Source of the DNA: Deltaproteobacteria bacterium
GTDB lineage: Bacteria > Desulfobacterota > Desulfobacteria > Desulfobacterales > ETH-SRB1
Assembly (NCBI GenBank): GCA_030611115.1
Contig: JAUWQK010000005.1
Location: 1-16,115, forward strand
Length of the DNA stretch: 16,115 nucleotides
Reading direction: 5' to 3'
Part shown: piece after piece, positions 1-7,917 of the stretch
How the letters are laid out: every line of letters starts with the position of its first letter
Numbering within the stretch: position 1 is the stretch's first letter
Notes under the pieces: generated by a model
Told to the model about the DNA's origin: nothing
The model's input: the letters and a program-made list of their open reading frames with translations, nothing else
Database searches by the model: none
Position numbers and translations under genes: made by a program

Positions 1-447
1 TATCTGATTTTCAACCTCGATAGATTCTCCAATAAAGCAAAAGAATCGTTGAAAAGCCCCAGAAAAGCCTATGCATACGATCTCGGAATAATCAATTCCG
101 TAAAATTCAAGATTTCCCCGGATCATGGCAAACTTCTGGAAAATCTCGTGGCCATTGAGTTGTTGAGAAGAAAAGAAGAATTTTATTATTATAAAACTCG
201 TGATGGCAAAAAGGTTGATTTCGCAATAAAAGAGGGCCTGGCAATAGCGCAGTTGACCCAGGTTTGTTATGAAATAAGCGACAAAACCACACGAAACAGA
301 GAGATAAATTCCCTCATAAAGGTGGCAAAAGAAACCGGGTGCAATAATCTCATGATCCTGACCTGGGATTTTGAAGGAAATGAAAAGATCAAAGGGAAAA
401 ATATTGTTTTTTTACCAATCTGGAAGTGGCTGCTCCCAGCGCCTTAA
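1..447 (+). CDS. DUF4143-type AAA family ATPase, C-terminal part (cut by left window edge)
   Basis: The frame is open from the first base to a TAA at 445-447, so the gene begins outside the window. The visible 148 residues match what I know of the C-terminal DUF4143 half of the AAA_14/DUF4143 ATPases. Near the start a stretch reading YLIFNLDRFSNKAKESL leads to KSPRKAYAYDLGI, the lysine-rich turn followed by the Tyr-x-x-Asp-x-Gly signature. Next come GKLLENLVAIELLRR and a nuclease-like fold with FYYYKTRDGKKVDF, the Asp-Phe typical of the restriction-like core of this domain. The Walker motifs would be in the missing N-terminal half. Members are usually about 400 residues, are scattered and mobile, and have no settled function. 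The stop is 16 nt before the caspase gene, so co-transcription is possible but a functional link is not shown. An internal TTG at 49 is not the real start, because conserved sequence continues upstream of it. Confidence 0.85.
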   Translation, partial: YLIFNLDRFSNKAKESLKSPRKAYAYDLGIINSVKFKISPDHGKLLENLVAIELLRRKEEFYYYKTRDGKKVDFAIKEGLAIAQLTQVCYEISDKTTRNREINSLIKVAKETGCNNLMILTWDFEGNEKIKGKNIVFLPIWKWLLPAP

Positions 448-463
448 ACAGGAGGAATAGCCT

Positions 464-3400
464 ATGGACACCAAAAAAGTGCCAAATGAAGCCTATACGT
501 GTATTCCCAAAGTGAAATATATATTAGGCTGTTTTATCTCGATATTGTTATTATGTTTTCTTTTGGCAGCATGCTCTACAATGGGAGTCAATGAAACTGT
601 ACGGCATGAGAAAAACATTGCGTATTATAAAAACAAATTGGCAGATAGACCATTACCTGCTGTTGTACGTAAACTGAAGGCCGAAATCGGAGCGATATAT
701 ATTTTTCTTGGGGAATATGATGCTGCTATTAAATGGCTTGAAGAAGCTTTACTCATAAAAGATGATTCAATTATAAAAGATGAGAGGGTGATTTCAAACC
801 TCGCTGCTGCTTACCAGATCGCCAAAAAATACGATTTAGCAAAAGAAAACTATTTGAAACTCCTGAATACTTCCTACAGGCAGCAAGGACTTTATGGACT
901 GGGAAGCATTTGCGTAGAGTTGAAAGAATATGAAAAAGCTTTAGACAACTATAATAAAGCAGCGCTGGAGAAACCGGATTTTGTACCCTATAGCGCTATG
1001 TCATCATGCTACGAAAAAATGGGAGATATTGATTCTGCGTTGAAAAAACAGAAAAAAGCAGCAGAATCGGCAAGCAACTGTCTGCCTGAGCAAGTAAACT
1101 TGCTGCGTTTAAAGATTCTCGCAGGAGAACAGGTTGAAAAAAGCTATGAACAACTGATGAAGCTTAACCGCTCAAATCCGGATCATGCATATATTCTATA
1201 TGCATTAACCACCTATTTCTTTGAAAATGGTGATTATAATAAAGCAAGAGAATGGCTAAGGTTGTTGAAAACGTCATTGGAATCAAATCCATGTTACCGC
1301 TGTAAACGCAGTGGAAACATATTCTTCACATATCCTTTTGACCCTGATGATGCTAATGAATTGCTTGTCAAAATTGAAGCCTTGCCTTGCGCTCTTGGTG
1401 TCAATATTGCCTTTTCCGACAAATCATCCCTCCTACCCAACAACACCATCGACGCTGCCGAACAATCCATAATCGTCGCCACCATCACCAACTCCGGCAA
1501 AGGCACAGCCTTTGACGTAATGCTCAACACCGAATCAAACTACAAAAACATCGAATTTCCAGAAATTATCCCTGTCGGAGACATCCAGCCTGGGGAATCA
1601 AAAGACATAAAAATCAACATAAAAGCCGATCTTGATCTAAACAGCGGCACGGTTCCATTCCTGATAAGCTGCACGGAAAAGCGGGGATATGATGCGAGAA
1701 AGATAAATCTCAAGGTTCCTGCGGCGCGGCTTGAAAAACCCGAAATAGTTGTTGCAAGCTATAGAATCAATGACGGCAGCACCGGTCTTGCCAGGGGGAA
1801 TGGTAATGGAATTCCTGAAAATGGCGAGACCATTGAGATTACCGCATTTGTTAAAAATGAGGGGGTGGGAGACGCCCTGAACGTTGCGCTTGTCCTTGAA
1901 GATGTTGCTCCGGGGATCGAGGTCGTGCAAAGAGAGTCTTTGGTGGGCACAATTTCTTCCGGCCAGAGCGCAAAGGCAAAGCTCGCGTTTCATATCCCGC
2001 GCACTTTTTCAGGAAATGCTCTCTCTTTCAAACTTGCTGCGTCCGAAGTTCGTCTTGGGCCTTCTGCGACAAAAGAAGTGGCTCTGCGCTATGAATCCAA
2101 TACGCCCATACTCGCCTTTGCCTCCCGCATTCTTCGCGGAGGCGAAGAGGTTGAGCGTGTTGCCAATGGAGAGTCATTTGAGCTGGAGATTACGCCCAAA
2201 AATTACGGAAGTTTAAGCGCCAAAAATATTCGGCTCCGAGTTAACTCGCCCGACCTGAACTATTCATCTGCCGCGGTAAATATCGGCAACCTTAAACCAG
2301 GAACGTCAGGCAGCCCCCAATGGTTTGATCTGCATATCCCAAGAGCTTTTGCAAAGGCCAAACTGACTATTGAGCTTTCGCTGGATCAGTCGGATTTTAC
2401 AGGAAAATCCGATACTATTGAAATACCGGTTGCGGTTATAGCTCCCAAACTTGCATATACTGCCGTGGTTTCCGGCAGACATGGAGGAAACACGATTGAA
2501 CAGGGCGAACGGGCATACCTGGAGGTACAGGTTCAAAACAGCGGCAGTCTGGAAGCAAGGAACGTAAGGCTGAAACTAAATATTGCAAATCCGAATGTAA
2601 AGATCATGGATGAAAATGAGAGGGTGATCCCGCACATTGCAGCCGGCACGTTTAGTGAAACCTTGAAATTTGAACTTTTAGTCCTGCGAAAAGTCCAACC
2701 CGGTGAGCTTCCTGTAAGGATTTCTCTTACACAGGCAGATTTTCCGGATGTAGATTTTGAGCATAAGCTTATGGTAAAGGCTGAAGGCGCTGAAATGATG
2801 GAAGTTGCGGCGGCAACAGGAGGCAAAGCGCGCTATTTTACATCTTCAGGTTTAATCGGACCTGTTCTTGCCATCGCCCGCCCTCAAAATGGCTTGCGCG
2901 TTTATGATGATAATCTCGATATCTCAGGGATTGTTGTTGATGCAAGGGGGATTGACAGGATTGAAGTGAAAGTAAATGGAAGGCAAAAACCTGTGACCAT
3001 TGGGGCCGCATCCACGATCAACAAAAAGGAGTTCTTCGCGAGCCTCCCCCTGAAAAACGGAGAAAACAGGATAGTAGTCGCAGCCTATAACAACAACGAT
3101 ATCAGAAGCGAAGAGGTCAGAATTGTCTATAAAGTGACGGCAGTTGGAGGCAAATCTCATATCCCGCCACTTTCGCTTTTTTGTGACGTGGATAAAAAGG
3201 CCCTGGAGCTGCCTGCTGTTGGCCAAAATGTTGACCACAAGAAATGGGCCATTGTGATCGGAGTGGAGAAGTATCGCAGGGCTCCGTCCGTGCCCTATGC
3301 CCAGAGAGACGCCCAGGCTGTTTACGAATATTTTACACGGCTTTTTCGCATTCCGGCTGAAAACTGTTTTGTTCTCTTTGATAAACAGGCAACATTAGGC

Positions 3401-4009
3401 GAATTTCGGGGTCTGTTTGAGGGCAACTTGCCGTCTTTAGTGCGCAAAGGAGACACAGTTTATTGCTATTTTGCAGGACACGGCGTGCCGGATGTCGGAG
3501 ATCAGACACCGTATCTGCTTCCGTATGACGGAAAACCCTCCGATCCAAAATGGACGGCTTATGCATCCGCCGACCTGTATGCGTCATTAGGCAGGCTCAA
3601 GGCAAAGAATGTCTTTGTATTTCTGGATGCATGCTTCAGCGGAGCCTCTGGTCGAAGCAAAGATCAAAAACTTCTCTTTGAAGGAGCAAGGCCGGGGGTT
3701 GTGCAGATCAAGGATCAGATACTGGCCCAGAAAAATCTGACGCTGTTTGCAGCCGCAAAATCAAACCAGATAAGCAATGCCTATCAAGAAAAGCAGCACG
3801 GTCTTTTCACCTATTTTCTGCTAAAAGGATTGGGTGGAGATAGTGCATGCAATAAAGAAGGTGCAATCAGAGTGAGAGATCTGGCAGACTACATAGAGAC
3901 AAATGTCAATACCATCTCACGAAGATTCGGAGCAAACCTGGCGCAGACTCCTGTAGTTAAAGGAAAACGTGGAAAAGAAGATCTGGTTATTGTGGGAAAA
4001 ATGCAGTGA
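464..4009 (+). CDS. Caspase-like (peptidase C14) lipoprotein with TPR and CARDB-like repeats
   Basis: This is a 1181-residue predicted lipoprotein protease. An AGGAGG at 450-455, 8 nt before the ATG, supports the start. Residues 18-36 are hydrophobic and end in a lipobox LLAAC with Cys37; Ser at +2 would favour sorting to the outer membrane. Residues about 50-270 are TPR-like helices (for example EYEKALDNYNKAALEKPD). Residues about 320-800 hold four beta domains of the CARDB/NEW3 kind, each marked by a motif such as TNSGKGTAFDV, VKNEGVGDALNV, PKNYGSLSAKNI or VQNSGSLEARNV, spaced about 112-120 residues. An Ig-like domain follows at about 805-892. The C-terminal domain (about 926-1175) is caspase/metacaspase-like: WAIVIGVEKY strand, catalytic His1006 in YFAGHG and nucleophile Cys1057 in FLDACFSG. 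Both catalytic residues are present, so an active cysteine protease is expected; Arg/Lys or Asp preference cannot be read. Placement outside the cytoplasm is inferred from the signal sequence. Genes for DUF4384 proteins, as found downstream, are often found with such caspases. Confidence 0.95.
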   Translation: MDTKKVPNEAYTCIPKVKYILGCFISILLLCFLLAACSTMGVNETVRHEKNIAYYKNKLADRPLPAVVRKLKAEIGAIYIFLGEYDAAIKWLEEALLIKDDSIIKDERVISNLAAAYQIAKKYDLAKENYLKLLNTSYRQQGLYGLGSICVELKEYEKALDNYNKAALEKPDFVPYSAMSSCYEKMGDIDSALKKQKKAAESASNCLPEQVNLLRLKILAGEQVEKSYEQLMKLNRSNPDHAYILYALTTYFFENGDYNKAREWLRLLKTSLESNPCYRCKRSGNIFFTYPFDPDDANELLVKIEALPCALGVNIAFSDKSSLLPNNTIDAAEQSIIVATITNSGKGTAFDVMLNTESNYKNIEFPEIIPVGDIQPGESKDIKINIKADLDLNSGTVPFLISCTEKRGYDARKINLKVPAARLEKPEIVVASYRINDGSTGLARGNGNGIPENGETIEITAFVKNEGVGDALNVALVLEDVAPGIEVVQRESLVGTISSGQSAKAKLAFHIPRTFSGNALSFKLAASEVRLGPSATKEVALRYESNTPILAFASRILRGGEEVERVANGESFELEITPKNYGSLSAKNIRLRVNSPDLNYSSAAVNIGNLKPGTSGSPQWFDLHIPRAFAKAKLTIELSLDQSDFTGKSDTIEIPVAVIAPKLAYTAVVSGRHGGNTIEQGERAYLEVQVQNSGSLEARNVRLKLNIANPNVKIMDENERVIPHIAAGTFSETLKFELLVLRKVQPGELPVRISLTQADFPDVDFEHKLMVKAEGAEMMEVAAATGGKARYFTSSGLIGPVLAIARPQNGLRVYDDNLDISGIVVDARGIDRIEVKVNGRQKPVTIGAASTINKKEFFASLPLKNGENRIVVAAYNNNDIRSEEVRIVYKVTAVGGKSHIPPLSLFCDVDKKALELPAVGQNVDHKKWAIVIGVEKYRRAPSVPYAQRDAQAVYEYFTRLFRIPAENCFVLFDKQATLGEFRGLFEGNLPSLVRKGDTVYCYFAGHGVPDVGDQTPYLLPYDGKPSDPKWTAYASADLYASLGRLKAKNVFVFLDACFSGASGRSKDQKLLFEGARPGVVQIKDQILAQKNLTLFAAAKSNQISNAYQEKQHGLFTYFLLKGLGGDSACNKEGAIRVRDLADYIETNVNTISRRFGANLAQTPVVKGKRGKEDLVIVGKMQ

Positions 4010-4059
4010 ACATAGCATTTTGGATTGCGGAATCTCGTGAAGAAAGGAGGTAAACTTCT

Positions 4060-4341
4060 ATGAACGTAGTTCTCAAAAAACAGTTAAACGAAATGACGGA
4101 CAGTGAACTTAAGTATCTTCTTAAAAGAGATTACTTGAGAAGGCTTACCCGCTATAGGATGACCGACGATTATTACAAGGCAAAATATGAGATGGACTTC
4201 GATAACTTCGAGAAGGCAAATATTGTTCGCGGCCAAAACTATAGCTTTGAGGTGGAATCTCACGCTCAGGAATGGGAACTTGCAATTGATGGTATAAATA
4301 CGATCAAAAAAAAGCTGAAGGAGCTTTCTCGTGAAACTTAG
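4060..4341 (+). CDS. Small unknown protein, likely partner (antitoxin?) of the downstream TumE-like gene
   Basis: This 93-residue protein is highly charged and mostly helical in appearance, with the N-terminal MTDSELKYLLKRDYLRRLTRYR and a C-terminal KKKLKELSRET. I do not recognise a family. A strong AAAGGAGG at 4043-4050, 9 nt before the ATG, supports the start. It has no signal peptide or membrane segment, so it is cytoplasmic. Its 3' end overlaps the next gene by 11 nt, an arrangement typical of toxin-antitoxin pairs. The product could be the antitoxin, but no DNA-binding helix-turn-helix or ribbon-helix-helix is evident. The basic/acidic helical character would suit a protein that wraps a partner. 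The assignment rests on the neighbour and the overlap only. Confidence 0.75.
   Translation: MNVVLKKQLNEMTDSELKYLLKRDYLRRLTRYRMTDDYYKAKYEMDFDNFEKANIVRGQNYSFEVESHAQEWELAIDGINTIKKKLKELSRET
4318..4323 (+). promoter_or_regulatory. Shine-Dalgarno that fixes a GTG start for the TumE-like gene
   Basis: AAGGAG lies inside the 3' end of the upstream small gene and 7 nt before the GTG at 4331. It decides the start of the TumE-like gene and implies that the two proteins are translated from one message with coupled initiation. Confidence 0.7.
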
Positions 4342-4669
4342 CGGTATTATTAGCGAAGCCAATGATGTCGCAGACAAATACAACTTGCAACTTGTGGAAA
4401 TAGACAGTACCGATAATATCATTAGCCTGAAATTATTGATAGACAATGATCTGTTTGTTCAAATATATGGAAATGCACAAAAGGACAAACTCAATCTTGC
4501 CCTTGTTTTTAAAAGAAGAAGACTCTATGGGTACGACTCCCAAGGCGGCAAGTACCACTGTCATCCCCTTGATGCACCTGATGAGCATGTCTTTGTTGAT
4601 GATAGGAAATCTATCAGAGACTTTGTTTGTGAATCGATGGAATTCTTGGAAAGCAGGGATATCTTATAG
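4331..4669 (+). CDS. TumE-family (DUF6516-like) putative toxin
   Basis: This 112-residue cytoplasmic protein resembles the TumE/DUF6516 toxin family as I remember it. Its central block has LNLALVFKRRRLYGYDSQGG, then a His-rich HCHPLDAPDEHVF and a C-terminal helix SMEFLESRDIL. That matches the family layout of an LxLALIF strand, an Arg-x-Tyr-Gly-Tyr-Asp turn, a His-Pro-Leu and a Glu-His-Val-Phe. The family is annotated as a toxin component; some members are proposed to act on RNA, but the mechanism here is not readable. The GTG start is chosen because of the SD at 4318-4323 and overlaps the upstream gene by 11 nt. Together the two genes look like a toxin-antitoxin module sitting inside the caspase/FecR/CHASE2 gene run. 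The family call is from recall and needs a profile search; the presence of a gene is well supported. Confidence 0.75.
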   Translation: MKLSGIISEANDVADKYNLQLVEIDSTDNIISLKLLIDNDLFVQIYGNAQKDKLNLALVFKRRRLYGYDSQGGKYHCHPLDAPDEHVFVDDRKSIRDFVCESMEFLESRDIL

Positions 4670-4720
4670 GCCTGTGGCAATAGATACCAATTTTCCTTTG
4701 CATTCTTTGCGCTATGCAGT

Positions 4721-4724
4721 GAGG
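4721..4724 (+). promoter_or_regulatory. GAGG ribosome binding site of the DUF4384 gene
   Basis: GAGG stands 7 nt before a TTG at 4732 and 13 nt before an in-frame ATG at 4738. The spacing favours TTG; codon identity favours ATG. The two products differ by two residues (Met-Arg) and both keep the signal peptide. Confidence 0.4.
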
Positions 4725-4731
4725 TAAACGG

Positions 4732-5553
4732 TTGCGTATGAAAAGCTGGATCATAGTTATTCTTCTGATAATATTTGCTTCGATCCCGATAGTTTCGGTT
4801 GCCGAGGATTACCAAAGCTCTGTCAAAGAGGTTGTGGCATCCGGCGAGGCCGTGGTAGAGCAGCTTACTCCTGAAGAGGCCAGGCAGATGGCCGTAAGAA
4901 AAGCCCGTGCCTGTGGAATAGAAAAGGCGCTTGGCGTTGAGGTGGCTTCACAGACACTGGTGCGTGATTTTACGTTGATGGGAGATTTTATCAAGACATT
5001 GTCAAAAGGATATATCCTGGAGGAAGAGGTTGTGCGCTGGGAAGACCTGTCGTATCAGGAAGCGCCTGACAAACCTCCTCTGACTACTTATAAGGTTACG
5101 CTGAAAATGAAAATAGTGCCGGTTCAAGGCGAGCGGGACCCATATTTTAAGCTGAAAGCTGCTCTGAACAAAAATCTTTTCCAGGAAGGTGAAGAAGCAA
5201 TAATCAAGATTAAACCTACAAAAGACTGCTATCTTACCATCTTAAATCTGACCGCAAAGGATCGGTTCAACCTTATCTTTCCCAATGAACATCAAAAAAA
5301 CAATTTCATAAAAGCAAATACTGAATTTGTCTTCCCTGATCCCGCGTTCACCCTTTGCATGACCACATATCCAGATCACAAAAGAGATGTGGAGGCATTT
5401 GTACTGATCGCAGCCAGAAAGCCGATCCACCTTAAAATGCTTTTGAAAAAAGAAGAGGATATTCCTATTTGCGATCTATATCAGGCGCTGCTTGATATTC
5501 CCGTATACGAATGGACGGAAGAAATAATTCCATACGAAGTCCGGAAGAGATGA
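4732..5553 (+). CDS. Secreted DUF4384-domain protein
   Basis: The 273-residue product starts with a classic signal peptide (MKSWIIVILLIIFASIPIVSVA, written here in two parts: the basic MKSW and the hydrophobic core), with likely cleavage after the VSVA. Residues about 30-125 resemble the LPP20/FlgT N-terminal fold: a small beta strand (VASGEAVVEQL), a helix rich in Ala and Arg (EEARQMAVRKARACGIEKAL) and the phrase LSKGYILEEEVV. Residues about 145-235 match DUF4384: LNKNLFQEGEEAIIKIKPTK, CYLTILNL, FNLIFPNE and a final FVLIAARKPI. DUF4384 is a beta domain of unknown function often fused or adjacent to caspase-family proteases; it may be a binding or scaffold domain. The protein is expected in the periplasm, the same side as the caspase lipoprotein. 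It is 62 nt after the TumE-like gene. The start is either TTG 4732 or ATG 4738. Confidence 0.88.
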   Translation: MRMKSWIIVILLIIFASIPIVSVAEDYQSSVKEVVASGEAVVEQLTPEEARQMAVRKARACGIEKALGVEVASQTLVRDFTLMGDFIKTLSKGYILEEEVVRWEDLSYQEAPDKPPLTTYKVTLKMKIVPVQGERDPYFKLKAALNKNLFQEGEEAIIKIKPTKDCYLTILNLTAKDRFNLIFPNEHQKNNFIKANTEFVFPDPAFTLCMTTYPDHKRDVEAFVLIAARKPIHLKMLLKKEEDIPICDLYQALLDIPVYEWTEEIIPYEVRKR

Positions 5554-5560
5554 AACCGAA

Positions 5561-5581
5561 AACATCGAATGTTGTCTTTTT
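5561..5581 (+). terminator. Weak hairpin plus T-run after the DUF4384 gene
   Basis: AACAT, a CGA loop and ATGTT form a 5-bp AT-rich stem (5561-5573), followed by a run of five T at 5577-5581. It lies in the 95-nt gap before the FecR gene, the longest gap in the first seven genes. The stem is too short and AT-rich to be convincing, so this is only a candidate attenuator or weak terminator. Confidence 0.2.
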
Positions 5582-5634
5582 AAGTTGCAATCTCTGCGGT
5601 GGAAAAAGTTCAAATTATAACCGTACAGTATAGC

Positions 5635-5639
5635 AGGAG
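5635..5639 (+). promoter_or_regulatory. AGGAG ribosome binding site that favours GTG 5649 for the FecR gene
   Basis: AGGAG is 9 nt before the GTG at 5649 and 18 nt before the in-frame ATG at 5658, so the GTG is the better start. The choice adds three residues ahead of the signal peptide core. Confidence 0.6.
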
Positions 5640-5648
5640 AGCCCACTG

Positions 5649-6416
5649 GTGATAAAAATGAAAAAACTATCTAAAATAACTATAAGTTTGCTTATATGTT
5701 TGTGTTTTGCTTTTTTTTCATCATTTGCGGATGTTGGCCGGCAAGTGGCAGGAACTGTAACTTTTATGATCGGAGATGTATTTGTATCTTCCACGGGAAA
5801 GGATTGGGTTGCTGCTGATTTTGATATGAAAATATATAAGGACGGCTGGATCAAGACAGGAGCGGAATCGCGCTGTGAAATTACACTTGAAGACGGATCT
5901 ATAGTCAGGATGGAAGAAAATTCCCTCCAATGTGTTGAAAAAGTTAAAACAACCAGCGGCTCAAGAAAATCTTCCATATTACTTTCTGCTGGTAAAATCT
6001 GGTTAAATGCCCGTAAAATCCTTTCAAAAACTGATAGTTTTCAGGTTCGAACGGATAAAGCAGTATGTGCGATACGAGGGACACAATTCAGAGTTGATAC
6101 GGACAGCAACCACACACGGATTAGTGTTTACGCCGGCGAAGTGGCAACGTGGAGCGCTTTATTTGACAGGGCAGAATATAAAGCGAATGAAGATGCTGCT
6201 ATATCAAAACCTTATACTGTAGCTGGACCTGAACCCGTATCCATGGAAAAGTGGGTAGAAATTGTAAAAGCCTTTCAGCAGATCACAATAGATGCCAAAG
6301 GAGGATATAAAAAGCAGGATCTGGACATTAAGAGCCTGTCGGAAGATACCTGGGTAATCTGGAATATGACCCGCGATAGATCAACCGGTAACAGTTCGGC
6401 CATTAAGGCTGAGTAG
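5649..6416 (+). CDS. Secreted FecR-domain protein
   Basis: The 255-residue product has a basic N-terminus and a hydrophobic core (ITISLLICLCFAFFSSFA) with likely cleavage after SFA, giving a soluble periplasmic protein. Residues about 35-165 carry the FecR beta-fold: a GTVTFMIGDVFV strand pair, IKTGAESRCEITLEDGSIVRM (two short motifs: the Thr-Gly-x-x-Ser turn and Leu-Glu-Asp-Gly-Ser), a LSAGKIWLNA strand, FQVRTDKAVCAIRGTQF and RISVYAGEVATW. These are the conserved turns of the FecR domain. Unlike classical FecR anti-sigma factors there is no membrane anchor or cytoplasmic N-terminal segment, and no sigma factor lies nearby. The residues after about 200 have no assignable domain. FecR proteins with signal peptides often sit next to CHASE2 genes, as here (34 nt apart), so the FecR protein may act as a ligand-binding partner of the CHASE2 sensor; that role is inferred. 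Confidence 0.92.
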   Translation: MIKMKKLSKITISLLICLCFAFFSSFADVGRQVAGTVTFMIGDVFVSSTGKDWVAADFDMKIYKDGWIKTGAESRCEITLEDGSIVRMEENSLQCVEKVKTTSGSRKSSILLSAGKIWLNARKILSKTDSFQVRTDKAVCAIRGTQFRVDTDSNHTRISVYAGEVATWSALFDRAEYKANEDAAISKPYTVAGPEPVSMEKWVEIVKAFQQITIDAKGGYKKQDLDIKSLSEDTWVIWNMTRDRSTGNSSAIKAE

Positions 6417-6450
6417 TCAAGCACTCGATCAAATCAAGGACAAAGAATAA

Positions 6451-7878
6451 ATGGTGAAATCTCGCCGGCGGCCATACAGAAAATATATAGCAATTCTCGC
6501 TCTTGCCCTTGCAGGTTTTTCCGTTCTTTTTATCTCCATAATGTTAAAAGGCGTAGTCTCCAATATACTCACACAGCTTGATAATACTTTTTACGCGCAG
6601 TTTTTGTTGATCCGGGAACGGCTCAAAGAAGATGAAAAAGTCACTTACAGCGATGTCGTTATAGTCGGGATCGACGACAGGACTCTCAACAAACTCGGCG
6701 CCTACAATCCTCTACAATATCGCAGGTATCACATTAATCTGCTTGAAAATATCCTTAAAGGGCAGCCTTCGGCGGTGGTTTACGATATACTTTTCGGAGA
6801 TCCTCACAATGATCCCGAAGTTGACCGGAAGCTTTCCGAGACCATGAAAAAAGGGCCTGTATTTTCAGTCTGTTTTGGATCGGATTATGATCGATCAGAC
6901 GGCATGTTCGAACCATTTGCCTATAAAATCCCGGAAGGTTTGAGCATAAATTTTGCAACTGAAAACGGCTTTGAGTTAATGTCTCCCCTTGTGCTTGATT
7001 CTCTTAAAAGCGTCGGCGTTGCAAATGCATATACGGATAATGATGGATTATTAAGAAAGATGCCGATCTTTTTCAAAGTGCAGGACAGGCTCTATCCAAC
7101 CATTGCACTTGAGATATTTAGAAACATAAATAATATCCCGCGATCTAAAATCAGGGTTGAAAACAACAGGGTAATAACCGGCAAGACAGCAATTCCTGTT
7201 GATAAATATTGCAGAGCGTATGTAAATATCGACAATACATACAAAATAAGAGAAATATCATTTTATGATGTCTGGGCTGGTCGCGTGCCGGGTCGTTTTT
7301 TTAATGATAAAATTGTATTTATTGCCGCAACGGCTACAGGCCTTGGCGACAATAAACTGGTGCCGCTGTTCGGCTACGTCAGCGGAGTAATGATTCATGC
7401 CAACCTGTTTCTGAATATGGTCCATAATAATTTCATTAATGAAGTTGCGGGAATCTCTTATTATCTTCTAATACTTTTCACTGCTTTTTTTTATACATAC
7501 CTGTTTTATTGCCGCCACGAATTATCGCTCCTGAAAAGGGTGGTTGGTTATGTCTCCAGCATGTCACTTGTTACCAGTTTCGGCAAGACGCTTCTTAAGG
7601 TACCATTTATTAAACGCTCTTATAACTCATTCAAATCCATGCGTGACAGAAGCTATGGCTTAAGAATATTTTTTCTTTTGTTTTCTGAAACACGGCAGCG
7701 TCTTGCGCCGGTACTTTTACAGCTTATATTTCTATATGCGGTCCTTTTTTTAATTTTCTATTATTTCAACATCCTCATTAAACCATTTACCATTATGATA
7801 CAACTGGTTCTCTCTTATATAATTGTTTCGGAATTCAAAAGAATAGATTTCAGCAAGATAGAGCCTGTGGAAAAATGA
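6451..7878 (+). CDS. CHASE2-domain membrane sensor protein without output domain
   Basis: The 475-residue protein has one N-terminal membrane helix (about 12-35), a large extracytoplasmic CHASE2 domain (about 40-315) and three C-terminal membrane helices (about 331-352, 419-443 and 446-463). CHASE2 marks include LDNTFYAQFLLIRERL, DVVIVGIDDRTLNKLG, RRYHINLLENILKGQPSAVVYDILF, VANAYTDNDGLLRKMP, the strand AYVNIDNTYKIREISFYDV and FIAATATGLGDNKLVPLFG, then the GVMIHANLFLNMV helix. CHASE2 proteins usually continue into a cyclase, kinase or GGDEF domain; here the protein ends after the third helix with a short basic tail (KRIDFSKIEPVEK). The first and second C-terminal helices are separated by an unusually long basic loop (about 353-418), probably cytoplasmic. 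The next gene starts 39 nt later in the same reading frame. The ATG start has AAGGA at 6436-6440, 10 nt upstream. Confidence 0.92.
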   Translation: MVKSRRRPYRKYIAILALALAGFSVLFISIMLKGVVSNILTQLDNTFYAQFLLIRERLKEDEKVTYSDVVIVGIDDRTLNKLGAYNPLQYRRYHINLLENILKGQPSAVVYDILFGDPHNDPEVDRKLSETMKKGPVFSVCFGSDYDRSDGMFEPFAYKIPEGLSINFATENGFELMSPLVLDSLKSVGVANAYTDNDGLLRKMPIFFKVQDRLYPTIALEIFRNINNIPRSKIRVENNRVITGKTAIPVDKYCRAYVNIDNTYKIREISFYDVWAGRVPGRFFNDKIVFIAATATGLGDNKLVPLFGYVSGVMIHANLFLNMVHNNFINEVAGISYYLLILFTAFFYTYLFYCRHELSLLKRVVGYVSSMSLVTSFGKTLLKVPFIKRSYNSFKSMRDRSYGLRIFFLLFSETRQRLAPVLLQLIFLYAVLFLIFYYFNILIKPFTIMIQLVLSYIIVSEFKRIDFSKIEPVEK

Positions 7879-7917
7879 TCATGTTGCGAAAACCAGCTTT
7901 GGGCTTTTTTATTTAGT

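Noticed and set aside
4084..4446. Minus-strand 120-codon frame opposite the toxin-antitoxin-like pair
   Set aside because: The + strand pair has strong SD sites, an overlap and a recognisable TumE-like block; the antisense frame has none of these.
5582..5634. Promoter before the FecR gene (TTGCAA at 5585-5590)
   Set aside because: No -10 box at proper spacing; TTATAA at 5615 is 24 nt away from the -35-like box.
7876..7878. TGA as selenocysteine codon joining CHASE2 and the kinase
   Set aside because: No SECIS-like stem-loop was seen directly after the TGA and no known CHASE2 selenoprotein family supports it; a plain stop is simpler.
7887..7912. Rho-independent terminator between CHASE2 and the kinase gene (AGC-TTTGG-GCT then T6)
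   Set aside because: The stem is only three base pairs, too weak for termination.
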